Program-made: the position numbers and the translations under genes
In this document: positions 1 through 8,127 of the stretch, piece after piece
Layout of the letters: each line of letters starts with the position of its first letter
Position numbering within the stretch: position 1 is the first letter of the stretch
Source of the DNA: an uncultured Mollicutes bacterium
GTDB taxonomy: Bacteria > Bacillota_I > Bacilli_A > RFN20 > CAG-826
Reading direction: 5' to 3'
Length of the DNA: 12,340 nt
Assembly (NCBI GenBank): GCA_937893635.1
Contig: CALBGF010000076.1
Span: forward strand, 1 to 12,340
The notes under the pieces: generated by a model
Seen by the model: the letters and a program-made list of their open reading frames with translations, nothing else
Told to the model about the DNA's origin: nothing
The model's database searches: none

Positions 1-1030
1 CGCGGTAAACGTAGAAGAAATTCAAGACTTTGTAGAAGATACTTTACTAGAAATGGGATATTACAAATTAGCTAAGGCATATATTGCTTATCGTTATCAA
101 CACGCTTTAATGCGTCAAACTAATACCACAGATGGTAAAATATTAAGTTTAATAAATTTAGAGAATGAAGAAATTAAACAAGAAAACTCTAATAAAAATC
201 CTATAATTGTTTCAACTCAAAGGGATTATATGGCAGGTGAAGTAAGTAAAGATTTAAGCAAGCGTTATTTATTGCCGCCTGAAATAATTGAAGCGCACAA
301 TAAAGGGATAATTCATTTTCATGATATGGATTATTTTGCGCAACACATCCACAATTGCGATTTAATAAATTTGGAAGATATGCTTCAAAATGGCACAATT
401 ATTAGTGGAACTTTAATTGAAAAACCGCATAGTTTTGCGACAGCTTGTAATATCGCAACTCAAATTGTTGCGCAAGTAGCAAGTTGTCAATATGGTGGAC
501 AAACAATTACAATGTCTCACTTAGCACCTTTTGTAGATGTTTCAAGACAAAAAATTAAACAAGAGGTTGAAAAAGAATTTAAAGACATTTATAAACTTGA
601 AAATATAGATCAAGAGAAAATTAATGAAATTGTTGAATCTCGTGTTAAGACAGAAATTAAACGAGGTATTCAAACAATTCAATATCAAATAAATACATTA
701 ATGACAACCAATGGTCAATCTCCATTTGTCAGTGTAAACCTTTATTTACACGAAGTGCCTGAAGGTCGCACAAGAGATGATTTAGCATTAATTATTGAAG
801 AAGTTTTTAAACAACGTATTCAAGGGACAAAAAATGCTCAAGGAATTTGGATAACTCCTGCTTTTCCTAAACTATTATACGTATTAGAAGAAGATAATAT
901 TAATCCGCAAGGAAAATATTATTATTTAACTCGTTTGGCAGCTAAATGCACTGCAAAACGAATGGTTCCTGACTACATTAGCGAAAAGAAAATGCTTGAA
1001 CTAAAAGGAGACTGTTATCCATGTATGGGT
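1..1030 (+). CDS. nrdD: Anaerobic ribonucleoside-triphosphate reductase NrdD, exon 1 (5' end outside window)
   Basis: NrdD reduces ribonucleotides to deoxyribonucleotides under anoxic conditions using a glycyl radical. The frame is open from base 2 (base 1 closes a previous codon), so the ATG at 53 is internal and the gene starts upstream. The first residues (NVEEIQDFVEDTLL...YRYQH) are the end of an ATP-cone regulatory domain. The catalytic domain follows, with the family-typical segments GIIHFHDMDYF, HNCDLINL (with the conserved first active-site cysteine), FATACNIATQIVAQVAS and YGGQTITMSHLAPFVD. The exon ends at codons ATG GGT (Met-Gly), where an intron begins. Reading on past 1030 gives a few unrelated residues and a TAG stop. 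Joined to 1325-2332 it gives the conserved CMGCRSFLTP. All Trp codons are TGG. Identity is near certain; only the missing N-terminus is uncertain. Confidence 0.96.
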
Positions 1031-1324
1031 AAGCGTAAACTATAGCCCATGTAAAACTTTTTGAACCTCGCTCGAGGGTGTCGCAAATGCGGCTAACGGT
1101 TAGGTCCTTAGAAAAGGATGAGACCGTGGGAAGCTTAATATGTTTAAAATATAATAAATTAAGAACCTGTATCGACTATTCCTGATGAATGTATGGAAGT
1201 AGAACTAGAGATAAGCACTAGCAGTATTTTAGGAAACGAAGTACTTGAAAATCGAAGCAGAAAGCCTTAATAATAATTATTAAGGATAATATAGTCAATG
1301 CTATTAGTAATAATAGATTAAATG
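1031..1324 (+). ncRNA. Group I intron in nrdD (294 nt, no ORF)
   Basis: Splicing removes this segment and restores the NrdD frame across MG|CRSFL. P1: the exon end ATGGGT (1025-1030) pairs with the internal guide GCCCAT (1045-1050), with the expected U.G pair at the splice site. P10: CTATA (1040-1044), just 5' of the guide, pairs with TGTAG at the start of exon 2 (1325-1329). The P4-P6 region starts at GCTAACG (1092-1098) and contains a GGTC...GACC hairpin. P7 strands are GACTAT (1174-1179) and ATAGTC (1291-1296). The P9 hairpin is CTATTA/TAATAG (1301-1316). The intron ends in G at 1324. Its core resembles the three topoisomerase introns. The subgroup is not assigned; IA-like is possible. No ORF is present. 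Confidence 0.9.
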
Positions 1325-2332
1325 TGTAGAAGCTTTTTAACTCCTGATCGCTTTACAGATAGAGGTTTAGGAAATATTGCAAAAGCAAAAACAGATTCAA
1401 CTAAACATAAATATTATGGACGTTGGAATCAAGGGGTTGTCACGATTAACCTCGTAGACGTAGCTTGTAGTTCCGCGCAAGACATTAATAAATTTTGGTC
1501 AATTTTAGATGAAAGACTTGAATTATGCCATAGAGCATTACGTTGCCGTCATGAAAGACTACGCGGCACACCTAGTGATGTTGCGCCAATATTGTGGCAA
1601 AATGGTGCTTTAGCTCGTTTAAAGCCAGGTGAAGTAATTGATCCACTCCTTTATGATGGATACTCAACTATTTCATTAGGTTATGCGGGTTTATGGGAAT
1701 GTGTTTATTATATGACAGGTCATAAATTGACAGAAGTCGAAGGACACGACTTTGGTATTCAAATAATGAAAAAATTAAATGAATATACTGGTAAATGGAA
1801 AGCTGCAGAAAATATTGATTATTCACTTTACGGCACACCAATGGAAAGCACAACATATAAATTTGCGAAATGTTTACAAGATAGATTTGGCATTATTGAG
1901 GGTGTAACAGACAAAAACTATATCACAAATAGTTATCACGTAAAAGTTACTGAACCTATTGACGCATTTGACAAACTTAAACTTGAAAGTGAATTCCAAG
2001 AATTAAGTCCAGGTGGCGCAATTAGTTATGTAGAAGTGCCAAATTTACAAAATAATATAGATGCAGTTATGGAAGTAATTACCTTTATCTATAATAATAT
2101 TATGTATGCTGAATTAAATACTAAGTCTGACTACTGTCAAGTATGCGGCTTTAGCGGCGAAATTGAAATTAAAGAAAATGAACACCATAAATTAGTATGG
2201 ACTTGCCCTTGTTGCGGCAATCAAGATCATACCAAAATGAATATCGCTCGTCGTGTATGCGGCTATATTTCTACTAATGATATGAATCAAGGACGTATAC
2301 AAGAGATAAAAGAAAGGGTATTACATTTATAA
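1325..2332 (+). CDS. nrdD: Anaerobic ribonucleoside-triphosphate reductase NrdD, exon 2 (C-terminal half)
   Basis: This exon begins with the Cys codon of MGCRSFL, the conserved segment carrying the proposed thiyl-radical cysteine of class III reductases (Cys290 in T4 NrdD). Later motifs are [15 protein letters not shown] and [20 protein letters not shown]. The C-terminus has a four-cysteine zinc site (CQVC...CPCC) and the glycyl radical motif RVCGYIST, with the glycine that NrdG activates. Exon 2 encodes 335 residues; with the visible part of exon 1 the protein has 678 residues, a normal family length once the missing N-terminus is added. The TAA stop (2330-2332) overlaps the ATG of the next gene by one base, suggesting translational coupling. 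An apparent ATG at 1322 lies inside the intron and is not a real start. Confidence 0.96.
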   Translation, partial: CRSFLTPDRFTDRGLGNIAKAKTDSTKHKYYGRWNQGVVTINLVDVACSSAQDINKFWSILDERLELCHRALRCRHERLRGTPSDVAPILWQNGALARLKPGEVIDPLLYDGYSTISLGYAGLWECVYYMTGHKLTEVEGHDFGIQIMKKLNEYTGKWKAAENIDYSLYGTPMESTTYKFAKCLQDRFGIIEGVTDKNYITNSYHVKVTEPIDAFDKLKLESEFQELSPGGAISYVEVPNLQNNIDAVMEVITFIYNNIMYAELNTKSDYCQVCGFSGEIEIKENEHHKLVWTCPCCGNQDHTKMNIARRVCGYISTNDMNQGRIQEIKERVLHL

Positions 2333-2562
2333 TGAAACGCGCAGATAATTTAATCCAACTGCTTGATGGTTATTTTGAAGCAGGTGGTCAACACATTAAT
2401 GTAAATGTATTTACTGCTGATATGTTAAAAGACGCACAAAAGCACCCAGAAAACTATCCTAATTTAACAATTAGGGTTTCTGGTTATGCGGTGCATTTTC
2501 ATAATTTATCAAAAGAACAACAAGATGAAGTAATTAGTAGAACAATACACGAAAGGATATAA
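2332..2562 (+). CDS. grcA: Autonomous glycyl radical cofactor, GrcA/YfiD-like (76 aa)
   Basis: The 76-residue protein matches the C-terminal glycyl radical domain of pyruvate formate-lyase and stand-alone GrcA (YfiD), not the end of NrdD. Visible motifs are LLDGYF (10-15), [10 protein letters not shown] (18-27), [17 protein letters not shown] (38-54) and [10 protein letters not shown] (62-71); the radical glycine is Gly51. In E. coli YfiD and the T4 protein Y06I, such small proteins replace the radical segment of pyruvate formate-lyase broken by oxygen, restoring the enzyme. It is shorter than E. coli GrcA (127 residues), lacking most of the N-terminal extension. It sits between nrdD (1-nt overlap) and nrdG (8-nt gap). 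The only upstream SD-like sequence, GAAAGGG (2312-2318), is 13 nt from the start, so coupling to nrdD is likely. Whether NrdG or a host PFL activase activates it is unknown. Confidence 0.9.
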   Translation: MKRADNLIQLLDGYFEAGGQHINVNVFTADMLKDAQKHPENYPNLTIRVSGYAVHFHNLSKEQQDEVISRTIHERI

Positions 2563-2570
2563 GGATAAAT

Positions 2571-3125
2571 ATGTATTATGGTAATATAAAAACTTATGAT
2601 ATAGCTAATGGACCAGGAGTAAGAGTATCATTATTTGTATCTGGTTGCCGTTTACATTGTCCAAATTGCTTTAATAAAGTGGCTCAAGATTTTTCTTATG
2701 GGTCACTTTTTTCTGAAGAAACGAAAAATTTTATTTGGAATGAGTTAAATAAGGCAGAAGTAAAAGGATTAACTATATTAGGAGGAGAACCTTTTGAACC
2801 AGAAAATATTAAGGAATTAGAAGGATTTATAATTGAAACAAAAGAAAAATTCCCAACCAAAACAATTTGGATGTATAGCGGTTATACATTTGAATTATTA
2901 TGGAATAGAGAAGATTGTAAAAGAGTATTTGAGAATATTGATGTGCTTGTAGATGGACCTTTTAAAGAAGAATTAAAGAATCCAAGTTTGGCTTTTCGTG
3001 GTTCATCAAACCAACGTATAATTGATATGAGATCAACAATGAACTTGATACACATCAATCACGCGGGTTCACGAAGCTTTGAGGACTGCATTGTAAAATT
3101 TGACGACTCAACATTTGCGAATTAA
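2571..3125 (+). CDS. nrdG: Anaerobic ribonucleotide reductase activating protein NrdG (radical SAM)
   Basis: This radical SAM enzyme generates the glycyl radical on NrdD from S-adenosylmethionine and reduced flavodoxin or ferredoxin. The cluster-binding motif CRLHCPNC has Cys26, Cys30 and Cys33 (CX3CX2C), preceded by the NrdG-type start YDIANGPGVRVSLFVSGC. The SAM-binding GGEP element follows in LTILGGEPFEPEN, then WMYSGYTFELL, DVLVDGPF and FRGSSNQRIID, the usual end of the family. The protein continues about 30 residues beyond that point to 184 residues, whereas E. coli and T4 NrdG are about 155. The start ATG follows AAGGA (2561-2565) by 5 nt, and that SD overlaps the grcA stop. All three Trp codons are TGG. 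Confidence 0.95.
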   Translation: MYYGNIKTYDIANGPGVRVSLFVSGCRLHCPNCFNKVAQDFSYGSLFSEETKNFIWNELNKAEVKGLTILGGEPFEPENIKELEGFIIETKEKFPTKTIWMYSGYTFELLWNREDCKRVFENIDVLVDGPFKEELKNPSLAFRGSSNQRIIDMRSTMNLIHINHAGSRSFEDCIVKFDDSTFAN

Positions 3126-3138
3126 AAGGAGAAATTAA

Positions 3139-4143
3139 ATGATAATTGAATATTTAGGAAAAACTTTAAATACAGAACATTACGTGCCGTTAACAGATGA
3201 ACAATATCAACAATGCATTGATGAATTTTATGCCAAACCAGATTTTAATGATGTGCGTCGCCAAATTTTAAAATTAAATAAAGATGGCGTGCGAATGAAT
3301 TTTATTACTAACTATTATTTTAAACCGCTTATGGCGAAAGTAAGACCAGAATATACTAAATGGACAGTAGAAGAAGTATTACAAAGCCGTGATTTAATGA
3401 ATTATTTTTATTCGAAGACTTTGGGTGGTTCAAGTATTTTTAAACCGCATATGTCAATTATGCACAATATTGATACTGCCATTAGATTGGGAGGAAAAGG
3501 TGTAGCACGTTTACCAACTAATTTCCCTCTTGACGCCGCGAATAATATATTAGACAAGTATAATGTGAATAATGTTTATTTAGATTACAGTTGCGGTTGG
3601 GGTGTGCGATTAACAAGCGCTTTAAAACACAATATTGACTATTGCGGTTATGAGCCTAATTATCTATTAGTAGATAAATTAAACGAATATGCCGCTGATT
3701 ATACACATATTACAGGTAGTAAAAGTAAAGTAGATATTAGATGTCTAGGTAGTCAAAATTATGTTGAAGATTGGCTTGGTAAAATCGGTGTGGCATTTTC
3801 TTCACCACCTTACTTTAATTTAGAAGACTATTGTATTGGTGATCAATCATATAAACCAGGTATGACATATAATGATTGGCTTGAAAACTATTTAAGACCA
3901 ACTATTAAAAATATTAAACTTTATTTAGTCTGGGGTGGTTATTTTATTATAAATATTAAAAATACTAAGAAATATCCAATGGCAACTGATGCACAACGTA
4001 TCGCCGCGGAAGAAGGATTCACATTAGTAGCAACAGAGCCTGTTGTTAATATTAAACGTATTAATTGTAAAACCACATTAAACGATAATGATGAATTATG
4101 TTATGTTTTTCAAGAAAAGGAGTATATTAATGAAAAAAATTAG
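3139..4143 (+). CDS. DNA methyltransferase, N4-cytosine/N6-adenine type (SPPY motif)
   Basis: This is a 334-residue class I SAM-dependent DNA methyltransferase. The SAM-binding motif I appears as LDYSCGWGVRL at about 148-158 and the catalytic motif IV as SSPPYF at 221-226; the order I then IV with SPPY fits amino-methyltransferases (N6-adenine or N4-cytosine). About 145 residues without an assigned function precede motif I. No restriction endonuclease gene is adjacent, so it is probably an orphan or phage modification enzyme protecting phage DNA, or a base-modifying enzyme; the target sequence cannot be read from the gene. The SD AAAGGAG (3125-3131) is 7 nt before the ATG. Its last 14 nt overlap the start of the next gene. 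It stops with TAG and uses only TGG for Trp. Confidence 0.82.
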   Translation: MIIEYLGKTLNTEHYVPLTDEQYQQCIDEFYAKPDFNDVRRQILKLNKDGVRMNFITNYYFKPLMAKVRPEYTKWTVEEVLQSRDLMNYFYSKTLGGSSIFKPHMSIMHNIDTAIRLGGKGVARLPTNFPLDAANNILDKYNVNNVYLDYSCGWGVRLTSALKHNIDYCGYEPNYLLVDKLNEYAADYTHITGSKSKVDIRCLGSQNYVEDWLGKIGVAFSSPPYFNLEDYCIGDQSYKPGMTYNDWLENYLRPTIKNIKLYLVWGGYFIINIKNTKKYPMATDAQRIAAEEGFTLVATEPVVNIKRINCKTTLNDNDELCYVFQEKEYINEKN

Positions 4144-4771
4144 AGTTTATTTAGCGTCTCAAATATTCGCAGAATGTTGGCGCGATTATAATGAAAAATT
4201 GGCGCAAGCAATAGAAAAGAATTTTCCACAAATTGAGCTTTATGTGCCACAAAGAAATAAGTCAATTAATGATAAAACCAAGTGCGCATCCGCGGAAGAT
4301 ATTTGCGCAGGAGACTTTACAAATAATTTAGACCACGATGATATTGTTGTGGCAGTTGTAGATGGCGATACACCGGGCATCGGCACAACATTAGAAATAG
4401 GTTATTTTAGTCGCATTTGTGAAGAAGAAATTAAAAAATATGGCAAAACTAATAAGCGTATTATTTCGCTTTATACTGACAGTCGTGAATGTTCACATAC
4501 ATTCTTAGATGCTAAAAACAAAAAGTTAAAAGAATTCGCGGAGTGCCAATATTCTTACATTAATCTATTGCTTGTAGGTTGTTTAAAGAGATATGGTGTA
4601 ATGTGCCGCACAATTGACGAAGTTATTAAGGAATTAGGTAAAGCAATAGCACTACAACAACATAATTATGAAGTTATTACTTCCATTTATGAACCTGAAT
4701 TAAACAGATGGCATACAATAATGAAAGATTTAGATACAGGAGAATATATAGAAGGATATGAAGAACAATAG
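4130..4771 (+). CDS. Nucleoside 2-deoxyribosyltransferase family protein
   Basis: Members of this family transfer the deoxyribose of a deoxynucleoside to another base, or hydrolyse (deoxy)nucleotides, in salvage or in making unusual nucleotides. The 213-residue protein begins MKKIRVYLASQIF, the usual first strand. It contains LDHDDIVVAVVDG (67-79) followed by TPGIGTTLEIGYF (81-93), where Glu89 matches the catalytic glutamate of the family. The ATG at 4130 was chosen over the upstream ATG at 4088 because AAAAGGAG (4115-4122) sits 7 nt before it and the family motif starts there. It overlaps the methyltransferase by 14 nt (4130-4143) and the permease by 14 nt (4758-4771). Together with the permease and the reductase it suggests control of the deoxynucleotide pool. 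The substrate is not determinable. Confidence 0.85.
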   Translation: MKKIRVYLASQIFAECWRDYNEKLAQAIEKNFPQIELYVPQRNKSINDKTKCASAEDICAGDFTNNLDHDDIVVAVVDGDTPGIGTTLEIGYFSRICEEEIKKYGKTNKRIISLYTDSRECSHTFLDAKNKKLKEFAECQYSYINLLLVGCLKRYGVMCRTIDEVIKELGKAIALQQHNYEVITSIYEPELNRWHTIMKDLDTGEYIEGYEEQ

Positions 4772-6053
4772 TTTAAAATATGATATTAGGGATTGTCCTA
4801 AAAAATGATATGAATGAATTTTATATCCAATTCAACAAATATTAAGTGTATTAGTCGCAACAATACTTATTGCGAATATTTGCGGCACTCCAATTAGTAG
4901 TTGCTTAGTTGGTGCTTGTATCGGCACATTAACATATCAAATTATTACAAAGTTTAGAAGTCCAATATTCATTTCATCGTGCGGCGCAACGGTATCTGCG
5001 GTCTGCGGAGCTTTAGCGCTTGGTAATGGACAAAATTATTTAGCAGTAATGATTGGTGGTTTAGTTATATTAGTTATTTATGCTTCTTTTGCTTTATTTA
5101 TTAAGTTTAAAGGCATTGAAAAATTTAATAAGTTGTTTCCACCTATTATTGTTGGCGCGATTACAATGGTTATTGGTTTAAATTTAGCAACTTTTATTCC
5201 TACTTATGTTCATAGCGGAAGTGAAACCGCCAATTGGGAAATTCTTGTGGCGCTTATAACTATGTTTACAGTAGCATTAAGTTCACATTACTTTAAAGGC
5301 TTTTTAAAGACTATCCCATTCTTAATCGGCATTATAGTTGGTTATGCGGTCGCAGGGGTTATTACTGCTTGTGGAGCCGCGCGATTAATTGAATTCGGGA
5401 CAATAGATAGCTTTTTCCAATTGCCAGACTTTTCATTCTTACATTACGGTGAAAATAAATTAACTTGAAGTATGGTTTTACAAGTAATAGTATTGTTCTT
5501 ACCTGTTGCGATTTGCGCGATACTTGAGCATTATTCCGATCACAAAACTCTATCTAATATTATTGGCACTGATTTAACTGTTGAACCTGGTTTACACCGC
5601 ACGCTATTAGGTGATGGCGTTGCTTCTGCTTTAGGAACGATTATTTGCGGTTTACCTAATACTAGCTATGGAGAGTCCATCGGTACTGTGGGATTTAGTA
5701 AAGTGGCATCAGTGTGAATACTAACTATCGCCGCGGGATTATTAGGCATACTTGGTTTTATTCAACCAGTTCAAGTATTCTTAAATAGTATTCCAAGTTG
5801 CGTATTTGGCGGTTGCTCAATGATCTTATATGGTTATATTGCCGCGTCAGGCTTAAAAACATTAGTCAATAACAAGGTTGATTTCGAAGATAATAAAAAC
5901 TTAATTGTAGTTAGTGTTATTCTTACTGTTGGTGTTGGCGGCGCAATGATAAAAATTACCGATAGCTTTAATTTATCGGGTGTTGCCTTCGCAATGTTGT
6001 TAGGTGTAATATTAAACTTAATATTAAAAAGAAAGTCTACTGAGAATAAATAA
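4758..6053 (+). CDS. NCS2-family uracil/xanthine-type permease, read with TGA = Trp
   Basis: Read with TGA as Trp, this is one 431-residue membrane protein of normal NCS2 (UraA) length that would import a nucleobase by proton symport. TGA codons are at 4806, 4815, 5466 and 5715 (Trp17, 20, 237, 320); no TAA or TAG interrupts the frame. Conserved features in order are YDIRDCPKKW near the N-terminus, GACIGTLTYQIITKF, AILEHYSD (Glu257), EPGLHRTLLGDGVASAL, GLPNTSYGES (Glu306) and SIPSCVFGG. The two glutamates correspond to the substrate-binding pair of UraA. Most of the rest is hydrophobic helices. The ATG at 4758 follows an in-frame TAG at 4749 and is the only ATG before the conserved core; GAAGG lies only 2 nt upstream, so initiation may depend on coupling. 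With the standard code it would end after 16 codons. One Trp codon is TGG (ANWEI). Uracil versus xanthine or another base is unresolved. Confidence 0.9.
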
Positions 6054-6060
6054 GGCTCAC

Positions 6061-6106
6061 GATTTGAACCAAATCAAGGTCAAAATTAATTTTATGATAA
6101 ATTAAT
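6061..6106 (+). repeat. Two inverted repeats after the permease gene
   Basis: A perfect GATTTG/CAAATC stem with a 3-nt loop (6061-6075) follows the permease stop by 7 nt. A second perfect 8-bp stem, ATTAATTT/AAATTAAT with a 6-nt loop, lies at 6085-6106. Neither is followed by a T tract, so they are not convincing rho-independent terminators. They could act as a weak terminator, an mRNA-stabilising 3' end, or a binding site just upstream of the promoter at 6117. Confidence 0.4.
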
Positions 6107-6116
6107 CAGATAATTC

Positions 6117-6145
6117 TTGACAAAGCCAAAAAAATGTAGTATTAT
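6117..6145 (+). promoter_or_regulatory. Sigma70/SigA-type promoter for topoisomerase subunit B
   Basis: The -35 TTGACA (6117-6122) is a perfect consensus, separated by 17 bp from the -10 TATTAT (6140-6145). Transcription would start about 6152 and give a leader of some 58 nt before the ATG at 6210. The spacer shares the string CAAAGCSAAAAAAAT (S = C or G) with the promoter at 12057-12085. Confidence 0.8.
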
Positions 6146-6209
6146 ATAATTGTAAATAAATAATAAGGTTTATGATTATGTAATACTTTTTTATTTGAAA
6201 GGAGAAATA

Positions 6210-7493
6210 ATGAGTCAAGTTTATGATGAGAATAGTATAAAAACTTTAAACTATCGAGACTCGTGCCGTGAATCACTTGGTATGTATATTGGTGATAATG
6301 GCGTTCAAGGTATGCATCATTTATTAACAGAAATTGTTGCTAATGCGATGGATGAAGCCGCGGCGGGTTATGGTAAAATTATTAAAGTTATTATTGATAG
6401 AAGTGAAAACCGCGCAACAGTAATAGATGAAGGACGTGGTATTCCTTTTAAGAAAAATCAAACAGGCAATTGGGCAATCGTTGAAATGTGCACAAACCTT
6501 CATTCAGGTGGTAAATTTAGTGGACAAGGTAATTATAAAAGTTCACTAGGTTTAAATGGTGTTGGAGCAACTGTCACGAACGCTTTATCAAGCGAATTTA
6601 GTATTGAGTCGCACCGAGATGGTGAAAGTTGTTTATTTGAAGTTTTTGATGGAGAATATGATGATCCGATTATTACAAAATATAGCGGTCCAACAGGTTC
6701 AAAAGTAAGTTTTATTCCTGATAGTAATGTCTTTAAAGATGTCAGATGGGATATTGAAAAAATTAAAGAAGAACTTCAATTACACGCATTATTAAATAAT
6801 GGTATTACTTTTGATTTAACAGAAGTAAATGAAGATAAAATTCTTGGACATTGGAATTTTAAATATTCTAATGGTATCAAAGATATGCTTAAGTTAAAAT
6901 GTGAAGGATTAAAAATGTTAACAGATCCAGTTTATTCCGCGGCGCACATTGAAGACGGCGGTGAAACTTGCGATATTGAATTTGCTTTTGCTTATAGTGA
7001 TAGAAGTTATGAAACAATATATAGTTTTGTTAATGGTGGTTATACTCCTAACAATGGAACTCACGTGACGGGATGGAAAACAGGTTATACTTCTTATATT
7101 AATAAGTTGGCAAAAGAACTTGAAGTTTTAAAAGATAAGGATAAAAATTTTGATGGCGCGATTGTGCGTAAAGGTTTAGTGCTTATATTGAGTATTAGAA
7201 TGTCAAGTCGTCCATTATTTGGTGAACAAACTAAAATTACATTAAATTCACCTTGCGCAAGAGGTTATTGTTCTAAGGCGGTAAATCAATTAATTCTTGA
7301 TAAGAAAGCCGCAAAACAAATTTTAGACAAGATTACTATTGAGCAAAAGGCGGAAGACGCGGCACAAAGAAAACGTGAAGCACAAGAAAAAATTACAAAA
7401 GGTGGAAAAAACTTAAATAGCTTAAGAGATTTACCAGAAAAATTAGCGGATGCAAGCGACTTTACAGACGCAGAGATCTTTTTCGTCGAGGGT
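6210..7493 (+). CDS. Type IIA DNA topoisomerase subunit B (GyrB/ParE), exon 1: ATPase and transducer domains
   Basis: The B subunit binds ATP and, with the A subunit, passes one DNA duplex through another. Exon 1 encodes residues 1-428. The GHKL ATPase motifs are EIVANAMDEA (41-50), DEGRGIP (73-79) and GLNGVGATVTNAL (114-126). The transducer domain has the QTK loop (340-342) contacting ATP. The exon ends at VEG (426-428), the first half of the TOPRIM motif EGDSA. The start is the ATG at 6210, with AAAGGAG (6198-6204) 5 nt upstream; an in-frame TTG at 6195 overlaps that SD and is rejected. The leader can form a TTATTT/AAATAA stem (6191-6210) with the SD in its loop. Gyrase versus topoisomerase IV cannot be settled. 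Spliced length is 645 residues, normal for the family. Confidence 0.94.
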
Positions 7494-7727
7494 GAATGAA
7501 TTGCCCTTATCTAATTATCCTAAGACCATAGGGGTAAGTTTAAATTATTAAACTTGCTAACGAGGGTAAATTAATATTTTATATTAATGAGTCTCGTGCG
7601 AAGGTTATATTCATAATCATACGTGTATCGACTATCTCCGTTGTTGGAGAGTAGACTTATTATTGGTACATAAGTCGAAACATTAGACGATTTTAATCGA
7701 AGAAATAGTCAGCGAGTGCGGCACTCG
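7494..7727 (+). ncRNA. Group I intron 1 of topoisomerase subunit B (234 nt, no ORF)
   Basis: Removal restores the TOPRIM motif as VEG|DSA. P1: exon GAGGGT (7488-7493) pairs with guide GCCCTT (7503-7508), with U.G at the splice site. P10: TGAATT (7497-7502) pairs with GATTCA at the start of exon 2 (7728-7733), six pairs. Core marks are GCTAACG (7556-7562), P7 strands GACTAT (7630-7635) and ATAGTC (7705-7710), and P9 CGAGTG/CACTCG (7713-7727), whose last base is the terminal G. The stretch GCTAACGAGGGTAA...TTAATGAGTCTCGTG is nearly the same in the subunit A intron (9907-10179), so the two are recent relatives. Confidence 0.9.
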
Positions 7728-7952
7728 GATTCAGCCGCAGGTGGAGGAAAAGAAGCTAAAAATACTGCCCAGGCAATAATGCCACTTAGAGGAAAAGTCA
7801 AAAATAGCACCTCGTTAGAATTGGCAGATGCGATAAAATCTGATACCATTAAAGATATATTAAACTGCTTAGGTTGTGGTATTGGTGATCATTTCAACAT
7901 TAATAACTTGAGATATAACCGTATAATTATCATGACAGATGCAGACCCGGAT
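7728..7952 (+). CDS. Type IIA DNA topoisomerase subunit B, exon 2 (TOPRIM core)
   Basis: This 225-nt exon of 75 codons holds the middle of the TOPRIM domain, residues 429-503. It starts DSAAGGGKEAKN (completing EGDSA), continues with AIMPLRGKVKN, matching the family segment PLRGKxxN, and ends IIIMTDADPD, the metal-binding DxD motif (499-503). It lies between two group I introns, so its product depends on both being removed. An apparent GTG start at 7716 lies inside the first intron and is an artefact. Confidence 0.93.
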
Positions 7953-8111
7953 GGAAATTCGTCCGTATACAACTTTTCCATTTAATCAATGGGGTCATTA
8001 ATAATAATGGCTAACGGGGAAGGCTGATCGTATAAAGAGAAACCTATAAGGTCCGAAGTTAATCCCGTGGGAAAATTTGATATTTAAAACTTTATAGATT
8101 ATCCTTAATAT

Positions 8112-8118
8112 AAGGAGG
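8112..8118 (+). promoter_or_regulatory. Strong Shine-Dalgarno of the endonuclease gene
   Basis: AAGGAGG lies 9 nt before the ATG at 8128, the strongest ribosome binding site in the window. It fixes the start of the intron ORF and overlaps the 11-nt copy of the exon 3 start (8114-8124). Confidence 0.8.
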
Positions 8119-8124
8119 TCATAT
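8114..8124 (+). repeat. 11-nt direct repeat, copy 1 (upstream of endonuclease ORF)
   Basis: GGAGGTCATAT here is identical to 9088-9098, the first 11 bases of exon 3 at the intron insertion site. It overlaps the endonuclease SD. By analogy with I-TevI of T4, which represses its own gene through an operator resembling its homing site, it may be an autoregulatory binding site. Part of the match (GGAGG) is explained by SD consensus. Confidence 0.45.
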
Positions 8125-8127
8125 AGA

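Noticed and set aside
201..398. Open frame on the - strand
   Set aside because: It lies opposite conserved nrdD coding sequence, has no SD and shows no recognisable protein features.
1668..1856. Open frame on the - strand
   Set aside because: It is antisense to nrdD exon 2, whose protein is strongly conserved; it is a shadow frame.
4758..6053. Permease as a pseudogene broken by four stops
   Set aside because: All four stops are TGA, there is no frameshift or TAA/TAG, and conserved motifs continue across each one. TGA as Trp explains it better, and the endonuclease shows the same.
6054..6080. tRNA T-arm-like string on the - strand (GGTTCAAATC)
   Set aside because: The flanking bases do not form the five-pair T stem, and no acceptor, D or anticodon arm is visible around it.
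6085..6106. Rho-independent terminator after the permease
   Set aside because: The stem is entirely A/T and no T tract follows, so it is reported only as an inverted repeat.
6172..6183. Three-codon upstream ORF (ATG ATT ATG TAA) in the subunit B leader
   Set aside because: AAGG is only 3 nt before it and nothing else supports translation; likely chance in AT-rich DNA.
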